64,000 nucleotides of DNA from Ophioderma brevispina (Eukaryota > Echinodermata > Ophiuroidea > Amphilepidida > Ophiodermatidae). The stretch is taken from the NCBI GenBank assembly GCA_023653785.1, contig JAMKCH010071899.1, positions 1 to 64,000 on the forward strand, read 5' to 3'. This document shows positions 10,748-22,699 of the stretch, piece after piece. The notes under the pieces are model-generated. The model had not been told where the DNA came from, searched no databases, and saw nothing but the letters and a program-made list of their open reading frames with translations. Positions within the stretch are counted from its first letter, which is position 1. Every line of letters starts with the position of its first letter. The position numbers were made by a program, and so were the translations under genes.

Positions 10748-11329
10748 CTGTAATAAAAAAAATATATATACATTTTTTTTACTTGGTGGTTGAGACATTT
10801 AATTTAGAAATCTCTATTTATTTTTTTACAATGCATGTTATAGTAATGATACATATCATAAACTTCATTTAAGATTGTTGATTGGTTTAAAGTCTATCAC
10901 ATGATTCAAAATAGTTCCACTATTTTGTAAGGAAGTGAACCAGACACTATTTACATCTGTATACATCAAAGCCATGTATATCATGCACTGCCATGACACA
11001 TTATACTTTGGGATCAATCCCTGTTGTCCAAAGTGACCTTTATCAAGTCTTTTTACAGACAAAACTTTCTATTAGAATGAGAAATTTATTAATGAAGTAC
11101 ATAAAACAAATATACACTGCCTTTATTTGAGTCTCTGGTGTAAAGCTATGGTCCCACGGTGACTACTATAGTGCTATTTTGCTTTGGGCCTATGCCCCTC
11201 AGCAAAATAGCCCTAATGCAATCACCTCAGGCCCAAAGTTTCAACAAGAGCCTCTCGTGGCAGTAGCTATGTATACTATATACTACTACTTTTGGAATTT
11301 GGCAATCATACGGATAAAGGAAAATTTAC

Positions 11330-11432
11330 CAGTATTGTTCCTAGCCAGCAGTAGCCAGTTTGAAGATATAGGTAGGCTGTGTTATTTACATCAATTCTTG
11401 ACAGTAAAGTAGAAAAGAATCTTCTCTGGTCC
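11330..11432 (-). CDS. ABCC exon H: membrane domain 2, IDVNNTAYLYL..WLG
   Basis: A 103-bp exon with a TTTTTTTTCTAG acceptor and GTAAAT donor. It reads DQRRFFSTLLSRIDVNNTAY then LYLQTGYCWLGTIL. This corresponds to the ABCC stretch F-x-x-x-x-L-x-x-x-D-x-N-N-x-A-x-x-x-x-x-x-x-x-x-W-L-x-x-R; here the residue after WLG is T rather than the usual R. Phase 0 out. Confidence 0.93.
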
Positions 11433-11642
11433 CTAGAAAAAAAATGTACGCACCAACAATATCATCATCAACAAGAACTGTAATTTAGTATTAGTAATTC
11501 AGTGATTTTACCTTCACCCCAGACATGGATGAAATCAACCTTTTTAGAGCATGATAAACATTAGGCCAACTGAACAACACTCCTTTGAAAAAATACCAAG
11601 AAACAAAACTAACAAAAAGAAAATGCAGATAACAAGACCTAC

Positions 11643-11735
11643 TTGTAGGCACGAATTGTCGATAATCCACCCAGTGTTTCAGAGAAATGAGCAAACACAG
11701 GAGACTTTGTGACACTATCAAGGCGTTGCAACTCT
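11643..11735 (-). CDS. ABCC exon [14 protein letters not shown] segment
   Basis: A 93-bp exon (GATGCAG acceptor, GTAGGT donor). With the two bases from exon F it reads [20 protein letters not shown] then [12 protein letters not shown]. This is the ABCC signature loop R-E-L-x-R-L-D-S-x-x-x-S-P-x-x-x-H-F-x-E-T-x-x-G-L-x-T-I-R-A, which contacts the NBDs. Phases agree on both sides. Confidence 0.94.
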
Positions 11736-11906
11736 CTGCATCAACAAAACAAGGAATTGCACACAACATTACAGAAACAGCGGATAGATGTATGGAATTA
11801 CAAAATGACTGTACGATTTGCACCAAGAGTAACAGAAAGGAGCTTCTGCCAATCAACGATCTTACAATTTTATGATTACAAACTCAAAATAACATAAATA
11901 CATTAC

Positions 11907-12064
11907 CTTGAAGTTGTTATGAAGTATTTCTGAACATAATAATAGAGTACTAGCACAGGCAGTATTTCAGCTATAAAAATAGGTGCAATAATGGCATTGA
12001 CAATCAGTGCTGATACTGTTCCCATCATATAGTAGGCCATGTTCTCAGCAGTTTCCATTAATTT
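11907..12064 (-). CDS. ABCC exon F: membrane domain 2 helices, YYYVQKYF
   Basis: A 158-bp exon (TTTGCAG acceptor, GTAATG donor), phase 0 in, two bases out. It encodes 52 residues starting KLMETAENMAYYMMGT, then two hydrophobic helices, then YYYVQKYFITTS. SUR proteins have the similar YYFLQKYFRVASK at this place. The preceding exon E ends NVIDI, so the joined product reads through the loop into the helix as expected. The intron between E and F is about 41 kb, far larger than any other in the gene. Confidence 0.92.
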
Positions 12065-12371
12065 CTGCAAATTTAGAAAAACAATGAGGGTAGGCTTAAT
12101 GACACAATGTAAACTAAAAAGCATCAATGCTAAAAAGTAAGAAAGTTATATATGCTGCCCCCTGACTGAATGTGCACATTACAATTGATATGAATTAAAT
12201 CACCACTGTATTAATGTGCACATTCCACTGCTGCTCGATTGGCAGCCCCAAGTGACTCAAACAAAGAAAGCTAAATTGACAGACAGGCCGTGTTGAAACT
12301 GACCCAAAGTTTTCCAGATCGCACCACATAATGAAAATCAGTGTGCAATTTAAAACTTGCAAGATTCCTTT

Positions 12372-12680
12372 TAGTGGAGGGGCCTATGTTCTCCAGCGAG
12401 TGATTTTATAAGTTCATGTTAATTGTCGGCCACCATTATAAATGTATTCGACTGGGTGACTGACTATTTCACAAAAACGATGTTGCCATTTTTTTCGGTT
12501 GACCTTGAGTGACCTTGACACAAGGTCAAAATGTCATCCTCGGCCAAGTATATCGACCTTGGTAAGCAAAATGTGGCAAATTCAACAGAAATATTGTATA
12601 TGATATTTATTTTGTTACTTGAGCTTTTGTTTTCTTGTTATATGCACATAACCTAATTAGGACAATAATATGCATAAATT
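12372..12680. mobile_element. MITE family G, copy 1
   Basis: Reads 'tagtggaggggccta.. gatgttgccattttt.. gaccttgacacaaggtcaaa.. atattgtatatgatattta.. aacctaattag.. atatgcat'. The reverse complement of 16,725-17,020 matches the same order of phrases. The two copies are in opposite orientation and flank the DIRS remnant. Boundaries are estimates. Confidence 0.7.
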
Positions 12681-12689
12681 TGCCTTTTC

Positions 12690-13640
12690 AGACCCATTCG
12701 GGTGAGTCCTGTCCAAGCAAGAGTTAGGCCGCATGTTTTTTGCACATGTATAGTGAACTCTACACAACCCCATATACTTGCTTTTAATGCCCATGGCTAA
12801 AGAAACCAAGTTGTTTCATGAAAATGTAAAAGAGAAAATGGTTGATGTATTCCTTATCCCCTCGTCTTACCAAGCCTTTTTTTTGTAACATGGTTTACCA
12901 AGAGGTGGGTGATAATTCGTTATAAAGCACCGATGCTTATGATTTTGATACATTGGATGTTAATGTTCCTCCTCTTTCCATTGATACCAAAATAAGACCA
13001 ACATACCTAGTAAGCGTCACAATGACGTCCATACAGTCCTTGTGCCGACAAAATTGTCATTTCCATAGAATTGGCGAAAATCCAATTTTGCGCTACAAAT
13101 CGTAGAATATCGGATTTTCATGCGTGGTTTTCAGCTCTAAATGATGGCAATTATTCAAACACACTTATGTGTTTATAATCATATACCTGAAGCCTGATTT
13201 CTTCCATTTTGACTGAAACCTATGCTTTCCCTTCTTAGAAGTGGAATGCCCAAATTACCATAATAACACCCGAAAAGAGAAATGGTCTCGACCATGACCC
13301 CATGTCACACCCTGTCGACCTAGCTCTTCCTTAATTTCCGTTTTGGCTCAGCCACACGGACGCGTGTACATATCATGCTGTGGGGCGGTCCTGGAGTTGA
13401 GAAGTCAACATTGGAAGGAAATAGCTTCAGTTAGATGATTTATAAAACATAATGTGTTTTTGAATAAATCATTACACTGAACGGATTTCTTATCACCAAC
13501 TGATTTGACTGAAACATATGCATTAACCCGTTGAATGAATATTTCAATCAACACCAGACGAGCACAACTCAGTCGGAGGTGGATCATGATATTTCAGAGC
13601 AGTCAACAGAATGCCGCCAAAGGCGAGACAGCCACTAACA
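12690..13640. other. Intronic sequence without recognised features
   Basis: Part of the 41-kb ABCC intron. No exon with matching splice sites or repeat family was recognised on either strand. Confidence 0.5.
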
Positions 13641-13779
13641 TAAAGTACCATATGTAAAGGACCTAAAGGTATTAACTATATGAATTCCGGGACATAGATG
13701 CTCACCTTACCACGGAATAGCCGGGGCGAGCGTCACAGTCCGCACCGAATGGGAGACTTTATGTATAGTGAAGTTTAAT

Positions 13780-14521
13780 TAGTGTTGTTTCCTGGCATGA
13801 GTGCCCCTCGCAACGTTCCTTGGGGAGTTTGTAACGTTTCTGTAGTACACCGACTAAAACGTTGTGGGAGCCCTCCACGACGAGCCCGCAGATTTCAGCA
13901 TGCTGATTCCGCGGTGATAGGCCCATGAGCTGATATACGAACAGAATGGCTCGAGCTTGGGAAGCTCCTATCACCGCGTTGGAATCATTGATTACAGCGC
14001 TACTCCATCTATCATTGTCGCTTTTGACGCGGACCCGCGGGGGAAGCGTGTGTAAGAACAACGAGTCGTTTCGATCCCCTGAGCGGACTAGTTGTACGTT
14101 TTATAGTACTCAAGGGTCCGAACGGGGAACACCACAGGCGATCTTCCCGCACGAATAGTGACATGCAATTCGGGAAGATAATTGTTGAGGTTGTCGGAAT
14201 GAGGATGACTCGTTCTTTCCAAAAATCCGGCCTGAAGAACAATTTGACGCTGTCCCGGGAGAATTCTGACGCTGACATAGAGATATCCTTGATCTCCGAG
14301 CATCGTCTCCCAGAGGCGACAGCGCCATAAAGACTGTCTTGAAGGTGACCATGTTTTAGTGATGCCCTCAGTCCATTGGTTCGAATGGGGGCTTCATAAT
14401 AGTCTAATACAGTGTTAAGATCCCAGGGAGGGACCGTCTTCTTGGCCGGAGGTCGTGTATTAATTATCCCCTCTAGAAGGAGAAGGATCGAACGCATCGG
14501 CATTGATGGTAGATCCGTCAT
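13780..14521 (-). pseudogene. DIRS-type tyrosine recombinase, frameshifted
   Basis: The best frame starts near 14,521 with PPAKKTVPPWDLNTVLDYYE, then ASGRRCSEIKDISMSASEFS with the first catalytic Arg (ASGRRxSEI), FFRPDF, and SKRLVVLTHASPAGP. The C-terminal part continues in another frame near 13,800-13,960 as SWAYHRGISMLKSAGSSWRA then SVYYRNVT, where the final Tyr would be the nucleophile. These are landmarks of the DIRS/Ngaro recombinase. Indels near 14,250 and 14,020 disrupt it. Confidence 0.75.
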
Positions 14522-14559
14522 CTGAAACCTCTATGGATCGCAAGGATAACGGACTTGTA

Positions 14560-15175
14560 GTTTCTAACATCGAAGTTTCAAGTCCGCTATCAAAGCGATC
14601 AGTTAGAAATCCCCCCCCCAACCCCAGCGATCTCAGCTACAGCTGCCCGAGTCGGGAGACCCTCTCTTCTCTCCACACGTAAGTAGGTCCAAGACGCTAG
14701 AGGTAAGCGTCCATGGTGGACTTCCTTCTTCCAGCCGATTGAGCTGGCACCCTCGCGAAAAGCCAGAATCCTCGCATCGGCTGCCGTATATGGCCACACA
14801 GTCAACGCTAGAAGCTCCAGCGACAGACTGGCGCTCGCTCCGTCCGGAAGGGAACTAGGTCCGTACGGATCGTAGACGCAGCGGCAGTAGCCGCCAAGCG
14901 ATCCCCATTGGCCGCAACCAACGGTTGTTTCGGCCCGAAGGGAGCGATGTGGCTGGACACGGCACGCTCCCTCCCGTTTCGTAACCTACATATGCAGAAT
15001 CGGAATCGTCCGGGAAGGCGTAGGCGTGAACCCCGCCATCTATCGCCAGAGCGGCGACTGCGTACGCACCCGGGTCTTGAGTCCGGGTGCAGTACATAGG
15101 GAGCTGGTTACTCAGGTTCGAGGCGAAAGGTCGATCTGAGGACATACAATTTCTCGAAGATCTCCCGCACGCCAT
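14560..15175 (-). pseudogene. DIRS-type ORF, region between RNase H and recombinase
   Basis: Frames read NQLPMYCTRTQDPGAYAVAA, then HAYAFPDD, then WPYTAADARILAFREGASSI and RLPLASWTYLRVERREGLPT. The 'Q-L-P-x-Y-C-x-R-x-x-D-P-x-A-x-x-x-D-A' phrase is common in DIRS and Ngaro polyproteins after RNase H. Broken by indels. Confidence 0.65.
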
Positions 15176-16005
15176 CTCGGTTCAGTATCCACTCCCGGGC
15201 CGTCATCCTCCACGAGACCGATCGCGCAATGAAATTTGAAACCGGCACCCGGAATGTGGACTGCGGACATCGTGATGGCCCGAGCCCGACACCACGCTAT
15301 GATTCTCATGGCGTCGAGGCACATGGGCCGGGACCGATATCCGCCCTGCTTGTAGACCACCACGGTGGAGTTGTCCGACCGTACCAGGACACTGGAGTTG
15401 TTCACCATCTCCTCGAAGTGAGCTAGGGATCGTCCACCGCCCACAGCTCGAGGCGATGGACATGGCCTTGGCCTCGTCTTTGACCCCGTCCCCGAGGCCG
15501 CAAAGGTCAGGGTGAAACCCCCCACCGACTTCTACGCGTCCAGTCGGTGATGCAACATCGACGGGTAGCGCAGGGAACGAGACCCCTGATTCAAGTTGGG
15601 GCGGTGAGACCACCATGCCATGTGTTCCCGTACCCCTGTATTGATAGGGATCAGACGTGAATCTTGGTGCTTGATCGGCCTGTAGTGCCTTCCCGAGGTT
15701 CATTTGAAGCAGCCCTCGATGTTGGAGCGACATACGGGACCAGGTCGTACTAAGACTGGCCATCAAGCCTAGAAGGCGAAGCCAGTCTCGAGCGGGGCCC
15801 TGCGTAAGCAGCGCCATGGAGTCGGCAGCCTACGACGACATCCACCCGCTCGGCCGTCGGCTCTGCAATGCCCCGAAGCAGTTGCAGCCGAGCACCCAGA
15901 TACCTCAGGTCTGAGAGGGGGTAAGGCTCGATTTGTCGAAGTTGACATGAAGCCCAACCTCTTCCGACCTGAACCGTACGGCTGACCATATCGGTTCAAT
16001 TGCAC
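15112..16005 (-). pseudogene. DIRS-type RT end and RNase H, frameshifted
   Basis: Overlapping frames carry the RT thumb/connection (SDLRYLGARLQLLRGIAEPT), GPARDWLRLLGLMASLSTTW, a likely first RNase H Asp (ALPVDVASPTG) and RNase H motifs VLVRSDNSTVVVYKQGG, RSRPMCLDAMRIIAWCRARA and ITMSAVHIPG. The Asp in RSDNSTVV and the final H-I-P-G motif are typical of DIRS-like RNase H. At least three frame changes are needed, so no complete protein is made. Confidence 0.78.
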
Positions 16006-16568
16006 ACACTCTATACACTAAGACAGGGAAATAATGAACAATGTTCAATAAAACATGTTCATCCGAGGAAGAAGCTAAATTGAGATAGACAGTGTTTTTT
16101 TTGAACCCTTAAAGATTGTGAACGTATTGGTTTAACAATGATCTACCATCTACTCGCTCTATGGACTCAGGTCCCGTATCCCAGTATGTCCATGTTCTGT
16201 CCCATTTTTTGTATTGGCACCCACCCTCTCCCTTTTGTGAAAGGCTATGGGTCCCTTTTTGGCCAAAAAATGGTGTAGCTATGGGGGCACCACCCTACCC
16301 AACAACCTGAGCTCCCCCCACCCCCCCCCCCCGGGTACAGGTGACTAACTTGATCTGCTTTGCTACACTATCCAGGGTCCTGGATGGGATCGAATAATGA
16401 AACATCATACATGTGACTGGGACTACGATAATAGTATACATATTTTGTCTCTGAGTGCGAATCGTGTTATTTCACGGTAACGAGCAATCGTACATGAATT
16501 TTGATAGACTACATCGATCATGTTTCTCTTGCACATTTGTACAAAACAACTTGCTTAACTTTACTTAC

Positions 16569-16621
16569 CAATGGTATTAGGGTAATAGCAAGAAATAATG
16601 GGGATTGTGTTGGGTTCATTC
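16569..16621 (-). other. Exon-like island (weak)
   Basis: 53 bp bounded by TTAAGTAG and a strong GTAAGT donor. Two frames are open. One could follow the two leftover bases of the island at 19,979 (reads NEPNTIPIISCYYPNTI). The acceptor is poor, so this may be chance. Confidence 0.2.
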
Positions 16622-16724
16622 CTACTTAAGCAGGTAAGTGTTTACAGATTACTACATTGTCAAGAATTGAGGCCTACCTCGTTGCTTTTGTGACAGGACT
16701 GGGGCGCCCTGCAATAACGGAAGT

Positions 16725-17020
16725 TTTTTATGCATATATTGTCTCTAATTTAGGTTAATTTGCATATTACAAGAAACGAAGGTCACATACCACATAATAT
16801 CATATACAATATTCCTTGTGACAGTTTGCCACCTTTGGTCCAGGCCAGTATACTTTGGCGATGTATGACCATGTTACCTTGCCATTTTGTCAAGGTCACT
16901 AGGTCACTTGAAAAATGGCAACATCGATTTTCTGAATAGTCAGACCCAGTAGTATACGTTTTTAGTGGGTGCCACAATGAACATGAAACTTCACCTTTTA
17001 AATAGGCCCCTCCACTATTT
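16725..17020. mobile_element. MITE family G, copy 2 (inverted)
   Basis: The reverse complement of the family at 12,372-12,680. Shared phrases include ttgccattttgtcaaggtca, catcgattttctg and aggcccctccacta at the end. It lies just outside the DIRS remnant and its flank. Confidence 0.7.
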
Positions 17021-17039
17021 GGTAAATATGCAAATCAGC

Positions 17040-18330
17040 TCATTAATAAGTGCACCATCGTGACCGTACAGTACATTGGTTTTCTTGCATACACCACTAC
17101 CCACTTAGCAAGTTTCGTCAAATTTTGGAGATTGGATCGGTAGAAGTTCAATTTTTTTTAGTCAACGCGAACAAATCCCTCTCAGTTCCTGACTCACCAG
17201 TGGAAAGAAGATGAAGAGGAGGTAATATAGTGAGTGGTGAGTGAGTGAGTATTAAGTTTAACGACAACTCCACACAATTGTGTCATATCGTGTATTAAGT
17301 AAAAAAACATCTAACCATTTAAATACAAAATCTTTTTGAAACTACACCATAGTAAATCACTAGCATAACAAATATTTAAATAAGTCAGCCTCCTTCTGGA
17401 AATTTATACCTGAAGAGGCCTATGATCTAAAAGACGCAATATTAAAACTACATTCAATTCGAATTACAACAATTTTAAAATAGATACATATATCACTGAT
17501 GAACCATATCATTACCCATCTCATGTATAAAAATAACATAACCAATTGAAACACCATCACAGAGAAAAACAGCTTCACAAGATACCTGATCAATAACCAA
17601 TTATACTTACGGTATCACTATACCTGATGACAAGTTCATCACCGCATACCATGTATCAAGATACAAATTTTCAACTACAATACTAAAATCAATATCACAT
17701 CCCCTATAATAAACAGATAAATTCAATAACAATATCAGATTCGAGTGGTTTATTCATCAGAACTAACATATCGTACGATGACAGAAATAATCTAATCATA
17801 AATTATCATTATAATATACCTAATGTAAACAACAAACACAAGATACATCAAAAATTGACAAACAAACTGTACTAAGATTAGCAGGTTAGGGATATGATCT
17901 TATGCTATGACCAGTAATGGACAACCCAAAAGGCTTACAGTTATTGCTGGCCCTGTAATTCATACAAGTAAAATTACTCAATATTACCATAATGATACAA
18001 TAAGGGATGATATAAAATATTACTTAGGTAAATATACATAAAAAAAAAACACCACATATGAAACATGAAGAGGCATACTTTACAACTTCTATAGATGGCC
18101 TTATTATATAATTTGTAATTGTAAATGGTAATGTTTTATGTTAACTAACACAGATTTAAACATACTTATAACGAGTATACAAAATATCATTATATTTTAA
18201 CCCTTAAAGTACATCTAAATACATCCATACAATAGAACACCTTATTTAAAACCTTAAAATTCAAAATTAAATACAACTGTCGTTCCCATAACAAATGATT
18301 TGCCCCTTATAGTCCCCTTTTACGAAGGTC
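17040..18330. other. AT-rich intron without recognised features
   Basis: Very A-rich sequence, with a short GTGA microsatellite at 17,231-17,249. It may be the remnant of an element, but no protein motif survives. Confidence 0.45.
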
Positions 18331-18442
18331 AGGGGGGGACACAGCGGGCCATCTGACCCCCGAACCCGCAGGGGGCCCCCCTTTTAACGACATGTAAGTG
18401 GGGACAGCGGGCCTATCTAACCTCGAACCCGCAGGGGGGCGA
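18331..18442. repeat. GC-rich direct repeat, two units, period about 72 bp
   Basis: The phrase ggacacagcgggccatctga..cccgaacccgcaggggg recurs as gggacagcgggcctatctaa..cctcgaacccgcagggggg. It is a GC spike in an AT-rich setting and may be the edge of an unrecognised element extending to about 18,750. Confidence 0.7.
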
Positions 18443-18785
18443 GGAGGTATTCGAATTAATGACAAATCAACACTATCGCATCATTTTAGTGTCCTATATA
18501 CTTTATTTTAATTCACTTTATTATGCATCTGACACATACAACGTAGTGAAAGCACAGTTTTATAACAGGAGGAAACTCGTAGTACCTACCCGGATAAAAC
18601 GTGCGAGGCGGATTATAGGACTGGCAAATCAATGCACATGGAACACAGGCCCCCATCGAGGGTCAACCTGGGACCACATTGGTGCGAAGCAAGGAAGACC
18701 TACTGCCTAATTCCGAACCCCCCCAGAGGAAGAGCAAAAACCTAGATTTACAACTAATCCATTTTTTATGTTGCAATGAATTTTA

Positions 18786-19235
18786 TTGCCGTTTTAGTGT
18801 AACGACTTCCGTATACTAACCCACCCCCTTCTCTAGCTCTCTCGTGCCTATGATCAATGTGTATTTTGCTCTTCCGTCATACAGTCCCCCTTCCTCAAAT
18901 AGTCACTTACACTATTCCGCTTCTAATTTCCCTCCGTGGTTCCCCCGGATCAAAATTACTGTTGTTCATGTATGGATACTCTACTGTTAAATTTGTTTTA
19001 GTGGGGGAATTTAGGTCATCGCTATGTTGCATGAATTCCTTGCACGCTGTATCACCTGCTATAATTTAATTGTTCTGCATAACCTTTTCATCATGCCTGC
19101 TGTTTTAGTGTAATGACTTTTATTCCACTCTGTTTGTTTGCTCGTGCCTTAATGACCTATATGTGCAATTTGCTCGTAATAGTGTCCCCTTCTCAAATAG
19201 TCATTACACTATTCGGCCTCCTAATCTCTTTTTTT
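18786..19235. repeat. Direct repeat of about 145 bp, period about 310 bp
   Basis: 18,786-18,930 and 19,096-19,235 share 'gttttagtgtaa(c/t)gactt', 'ctcgtgcct', 'gtcccc(c)ttc(c)tcaaatagtca' and 'ttacactatt'. Their function is unknown. They could be subrepeats of an element UTR together with the GC-rich repeat upstream. Confidence 0.7.
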
Positions 19236-19978
19236 CCCTGAATTAATTGAATTCACTTCTCATTGTTATCCTCTCACTAACGTTATCCCCCCATTGCTTG
19301 AGATTTTTTTTGAGCGACCCGAACCTTTGCTCTACATTTCACCAACTTTGTATTTACATTACCTGCAAAAGAAAATCATTATTTTGTTTTATTGAATTTG
19401 ATACTTAACTGTTTGTATGCGTGTATGCTGATCTACTTTTTCGTATGCTTGCATGCTTATATTTAAGTTCAATTCTTATTTTTCTGTTAATTGTTTATAT
19501 ATTTTAGAATGTATCTCCATGTCTTGTTCATATGTGTAAACAATTCCAGGACAAACATTCATCTCTTGCGCTATCGCTACCATTCCCTCCTTAACCGGTG
19601 CGCTTTAAATTCTTCTGATAATTGTGCCAATTATTCGATCGCTGATCTTTGTATTGTAATATTGTATGGTCACTTCTACCATTTGACCACATAATTGATG
19701 AAGATGAATTTAAACATGATGTAAATCAATTTTACATAATCTAACATTTCTTTTGATATTTCTTAAACTAACAATTAACCATTTACCTGGACCTGGGCCT
19801 TGAATGCCAAGGAATTTAGAAGTTAAAACCATTAAAAATCTTTAAAATAATATTAAAGATAGGTAATTACCAATGTAAGTGATACTTTCAATACTTTACT
19901 AAACTCTAAATAGCGTTTCTAACCTAGTCTGTTCACTTTAATTCCCGCAGCTTAATAAATATTGATATATAAACATAC

Positions 19979-20057
19979 TTCTGAACGAGAGCATCAAGTG
20001 ATGGCTGAGGCTTACTAGGTTCTGGATTGTTTTGTGCCATTTTCATTTTCATAAGGT
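19979..20057 (-). other. Exon-like island, possible nested gene
   Basis: 79 bp between a CAAG acceptor and a GTATGT donor. Its open frame, LMKMKMAQNNPEPSKPQPSL then DALVQ, is in phase with the island at 28,756-28,817. No family recognised. Pro/Ser-rich start, so partly low complexity. Confidence 0.3.
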
Positions 20058-20059
20058 CT

Positions 20060-21870
20060 TGAGGTCATTTAGGGTAAAAGTGATCCACTGGGAAAAACGT
20101 ATATGTCTGAAACTCCAAGTTAGGTTGATTGGTTTTTTTGTTGTTTGAGGTCTCCCTGCAAATGACCAATTGTGCAAGAGCGAATTTGATTGGGGGATTG
20201 TTAAGTGTTTCGTGGAAATTGGTGACCTGTTTGTTTTTTTGAAGGCTTATTTGTGGAGCTAGCATTCTTTTTTTGTTTGAGATACAATGAAAAACTTAAT
20301 CAAATTGGAACAAACCCCCTGCAATAATGTTATTGCAAATTCCCCTTGCCTTGAAGGACTGAGATCCGAAAATGTATGAATTTTGCATTTAATTTAGTGG
20401 GTGAGCCCCCCAAGCATGTTGGTCGATAACTAATAGTGGCAACCACAGCTTTAGAAAGGTTGGGTTATAAACATTCTGAATTGTAATAGGGTTGGTACTG
20501 AATTTCAATTGTATAAAGGGAACTTTGTAAAAAGGTTGGGTCAAAATATAAAAGGAATGGGTTTTGATGGTAATACAATACAAACGCCTCTAGGTGAAAT
20601 TATGTTTTTTGTCATGATGGTATTCAATACGTGAAAAATCAAACATCCTATTTCCCCGATGAATTTCAAAATGTTTGTTGCACTGTTTTGTGTAGACCTG
20701 TCAGACAAAGGTAATGACTTCCAAGACCAACGATATTACTAAAATGATGGATCTGGTTTAGAACCCACTGCACATAGGTGTCACAGCCATAAAGTAAAAA
20801 GGGTGGGTTATTGAGTTCAGTATAAAGGTGTTTTCATAAAAAGGGTGGTTGCAATAAAAAGGGTGGTTGCAAACCCCAATGCCCAACTTGTACTACTGTG
20901 GGGGAGGGCAAGAGGTATTGATAAAAGGGCTAATCATACCTATGACATAAACAAAATGTATGATGGCCATTCTGAAGAGTAGCTTGAGCGAGATAGGGGT
21001 CAAAAAAGGTCAAAATGGAGTAAGTGCCCAATGTTCCATTTACATACCAAATGTTCGTGTGATCACAAGGATATTAAACATAAAATGTATAGTTTGCTAT
21101 CTTGACTATCTTATGCGAGTTGTGTTGTTTTCAGCTGAAAACCATTATTGTAGGTCAAAGGTTAAATTTAAACTTCGACGGGGGTCAAATTTTGAAAGAA
21201 AAACGCTTCAATTCAGTGGAAATTGTCTAATATTGTTGGTAATGTATCACAATTACAATAATGAATAGTTACGGCCATCTGCAATGTGAAATTAATAGTT
21301 ACTCACCTCATTAGTACTACTTTATATCCTCCTGGATTTCAATCTTGAGTGTAACTTGGTAACCTATCCATTGTACATTGTTCAAACTAACTCTTTTTTA
21401 CTTGTGCTTACACTACAAATAATATGAGACCATGTCCTACTGAATGAAAGCATTTGTGAGTATTTGACCCCTATAGAATCTAAATGTAACGTTTTTAACT
21501 ATAATATGTTTTTCAGCGTATAACTCATAGGGTTAAGTTGGAAGAGCATAAAACATTCATTTTTTTACTGGTTGTGATCCTAACGAACAATTTGATATGA
21601 ATCAACAGATTGGACCACTTTTCAATTTGGACTTCAGTAATAAATTTCTTGCGATCCCCTAGCTCGCTTAAGCTTCCCTTAACAGACTGCCACATATTTT
21701 TGGGTACGTCATGTGTTTAGAAACCCCTGGTAATCGGGTGCTTCTTTCTTTCCTCTCCTCCCCAGGTGGTATCATAAGACTGCTTTAGATGGTTGGCTCA
21801 GCCATTAATTAAGTGGTTTATACTGTTGTGAGTTAGTGGTGATACCTAGAAATTGGAGGGTTGAACAACA
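20060..21870. other. Intron, few features
   Basis: No exon recognised. A short repeat of 'ataaaaagggtgg(g)tt' occurs three times at 20,795-20,870. The rest is AT-rich unique-looking sequence. Confidence 0.45.
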
Positions 21871-21879
21871 GAAGAATTG

Positions 21880-22095
21880 TAACTCAGCACTGAAAGAAAT
21901 ATTAAGATTTCTTTAATTCTGCTGTTCATAATTAAAAATTGTCTTTGTTTCTATAATGATGCTTACAGTACATGAGCTTCATTAATGTTATTTTGAGTAT
22001 ATATATTTGCTTAGTAGAAATATTAAATATCCCATTCCCAAGGTATATTACAGCAGAATTTATTTCTTTAATATTTCTTTCAGTGCTGAGTTATG
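21880..22095. repeat. Inverted repeat with about 150-bp spacer
   Basis: aactcagcactgaaagaaat (21,881 onward) is inverted at 22,068-22,092 as atttctttcagtgctgagtt. The match extends inward over attctgctgt against acagcagaat. It may be a small MITE. Confidence 0.75.
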
Positions 22096-22259
22096 TTTTT
22101 TTGATTGTCAACTCTTGAATTTCTTTCTGGTATATCGCGAGGGACAACTGTACTTCAAAAATGTTTTCTTCACACAAGACTTGATGAAGAAACTGTACAC
22201 TATTGTCATTTTCTGATATTTATTACAAAGACTTTCAGTTGCAAAGATTTTTCAGTTAT

Positions 22260-22575
22260 ATTGTTGGTGTAGAAAATAAATATATTTGGCAAGTTGACAA
22301 GCAGTTGCTTTTGGGTTGTTTAAAAGTATACACAGTGGACAGCAGTTGCTTGTTGTTGAAAAATATACATAGTTTGACAAGCAATTTCATTGGGTTGTTG
22401 AAAATATACACAAGTTGACAAGCATTGCTTTGGTTGTTGAAAGAGTACATAAGTTGACAAGCAGTTGCATTGGTTGTTAAAAATATACCACAGTTACAGC
22501 AGTGCTTTTGTTGTTGAAAAATTACACATGCAGCAAGTCAGTTGCACTGGTTTTGAAAAATTACATTAATTCAGG
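22260..22575. repeat. Minisatellite, about six units of 45-60 bp
   Basis: The phrase 'aagttgacaagcagttgc(t)tt(t)ggttgttgaaaatatacac' is repeated with indels. Later units decay. Open frames across it are repeat translations, not genes. Confidence 0.8.
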
Positions 22576-22699
22576 AGTGTATTATGGTTGTTGATGGTGT
22601 TGATTGGCTGTTGTGTTTTACAATCAGCACAGGTAAGTTTCCTCAAACAACCATTCCTAATAGTTTTTGTGGATTCTGCGAAATTATGATTAGTTAATG

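Larger units (their letters stand above)
13640..16010 (-). mobile_element. DIRS/Ngaro-type tyrosine-recombinase retrotransposon remnant
   Basis: A GC-rich block that contrasts sharply with AT-rich flanks and reads 5' to 3' on the minus strand. It contains the end of a reverse transcriptase/connection region, an RNase H domain, a conserved C-terminal region and a tyrosine recombinase, in the order found in DIRS-superfamily elements. It is 5'-truncated near 16,010 and broken by many frameshifts. 13,640-13,760 is probably 3' untranslated or terminal-repeat sequence. It lies in the large ABCC intron, same strand as the gene. Confidence 0.82.

Noticed and set aside
14855..15817. Several long overlapping frames on both strands in the GC-rich block
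   Set aside because: High GC lowers stop frequency. Only the minus-strand frames with RNase H and recombinase motifs are meaningful, and these are broken.
22203..22450. Overlapping 60-70-codon frames on both strands
   Set aside because: They are translations of a minisatellite with 45-60-bp units.
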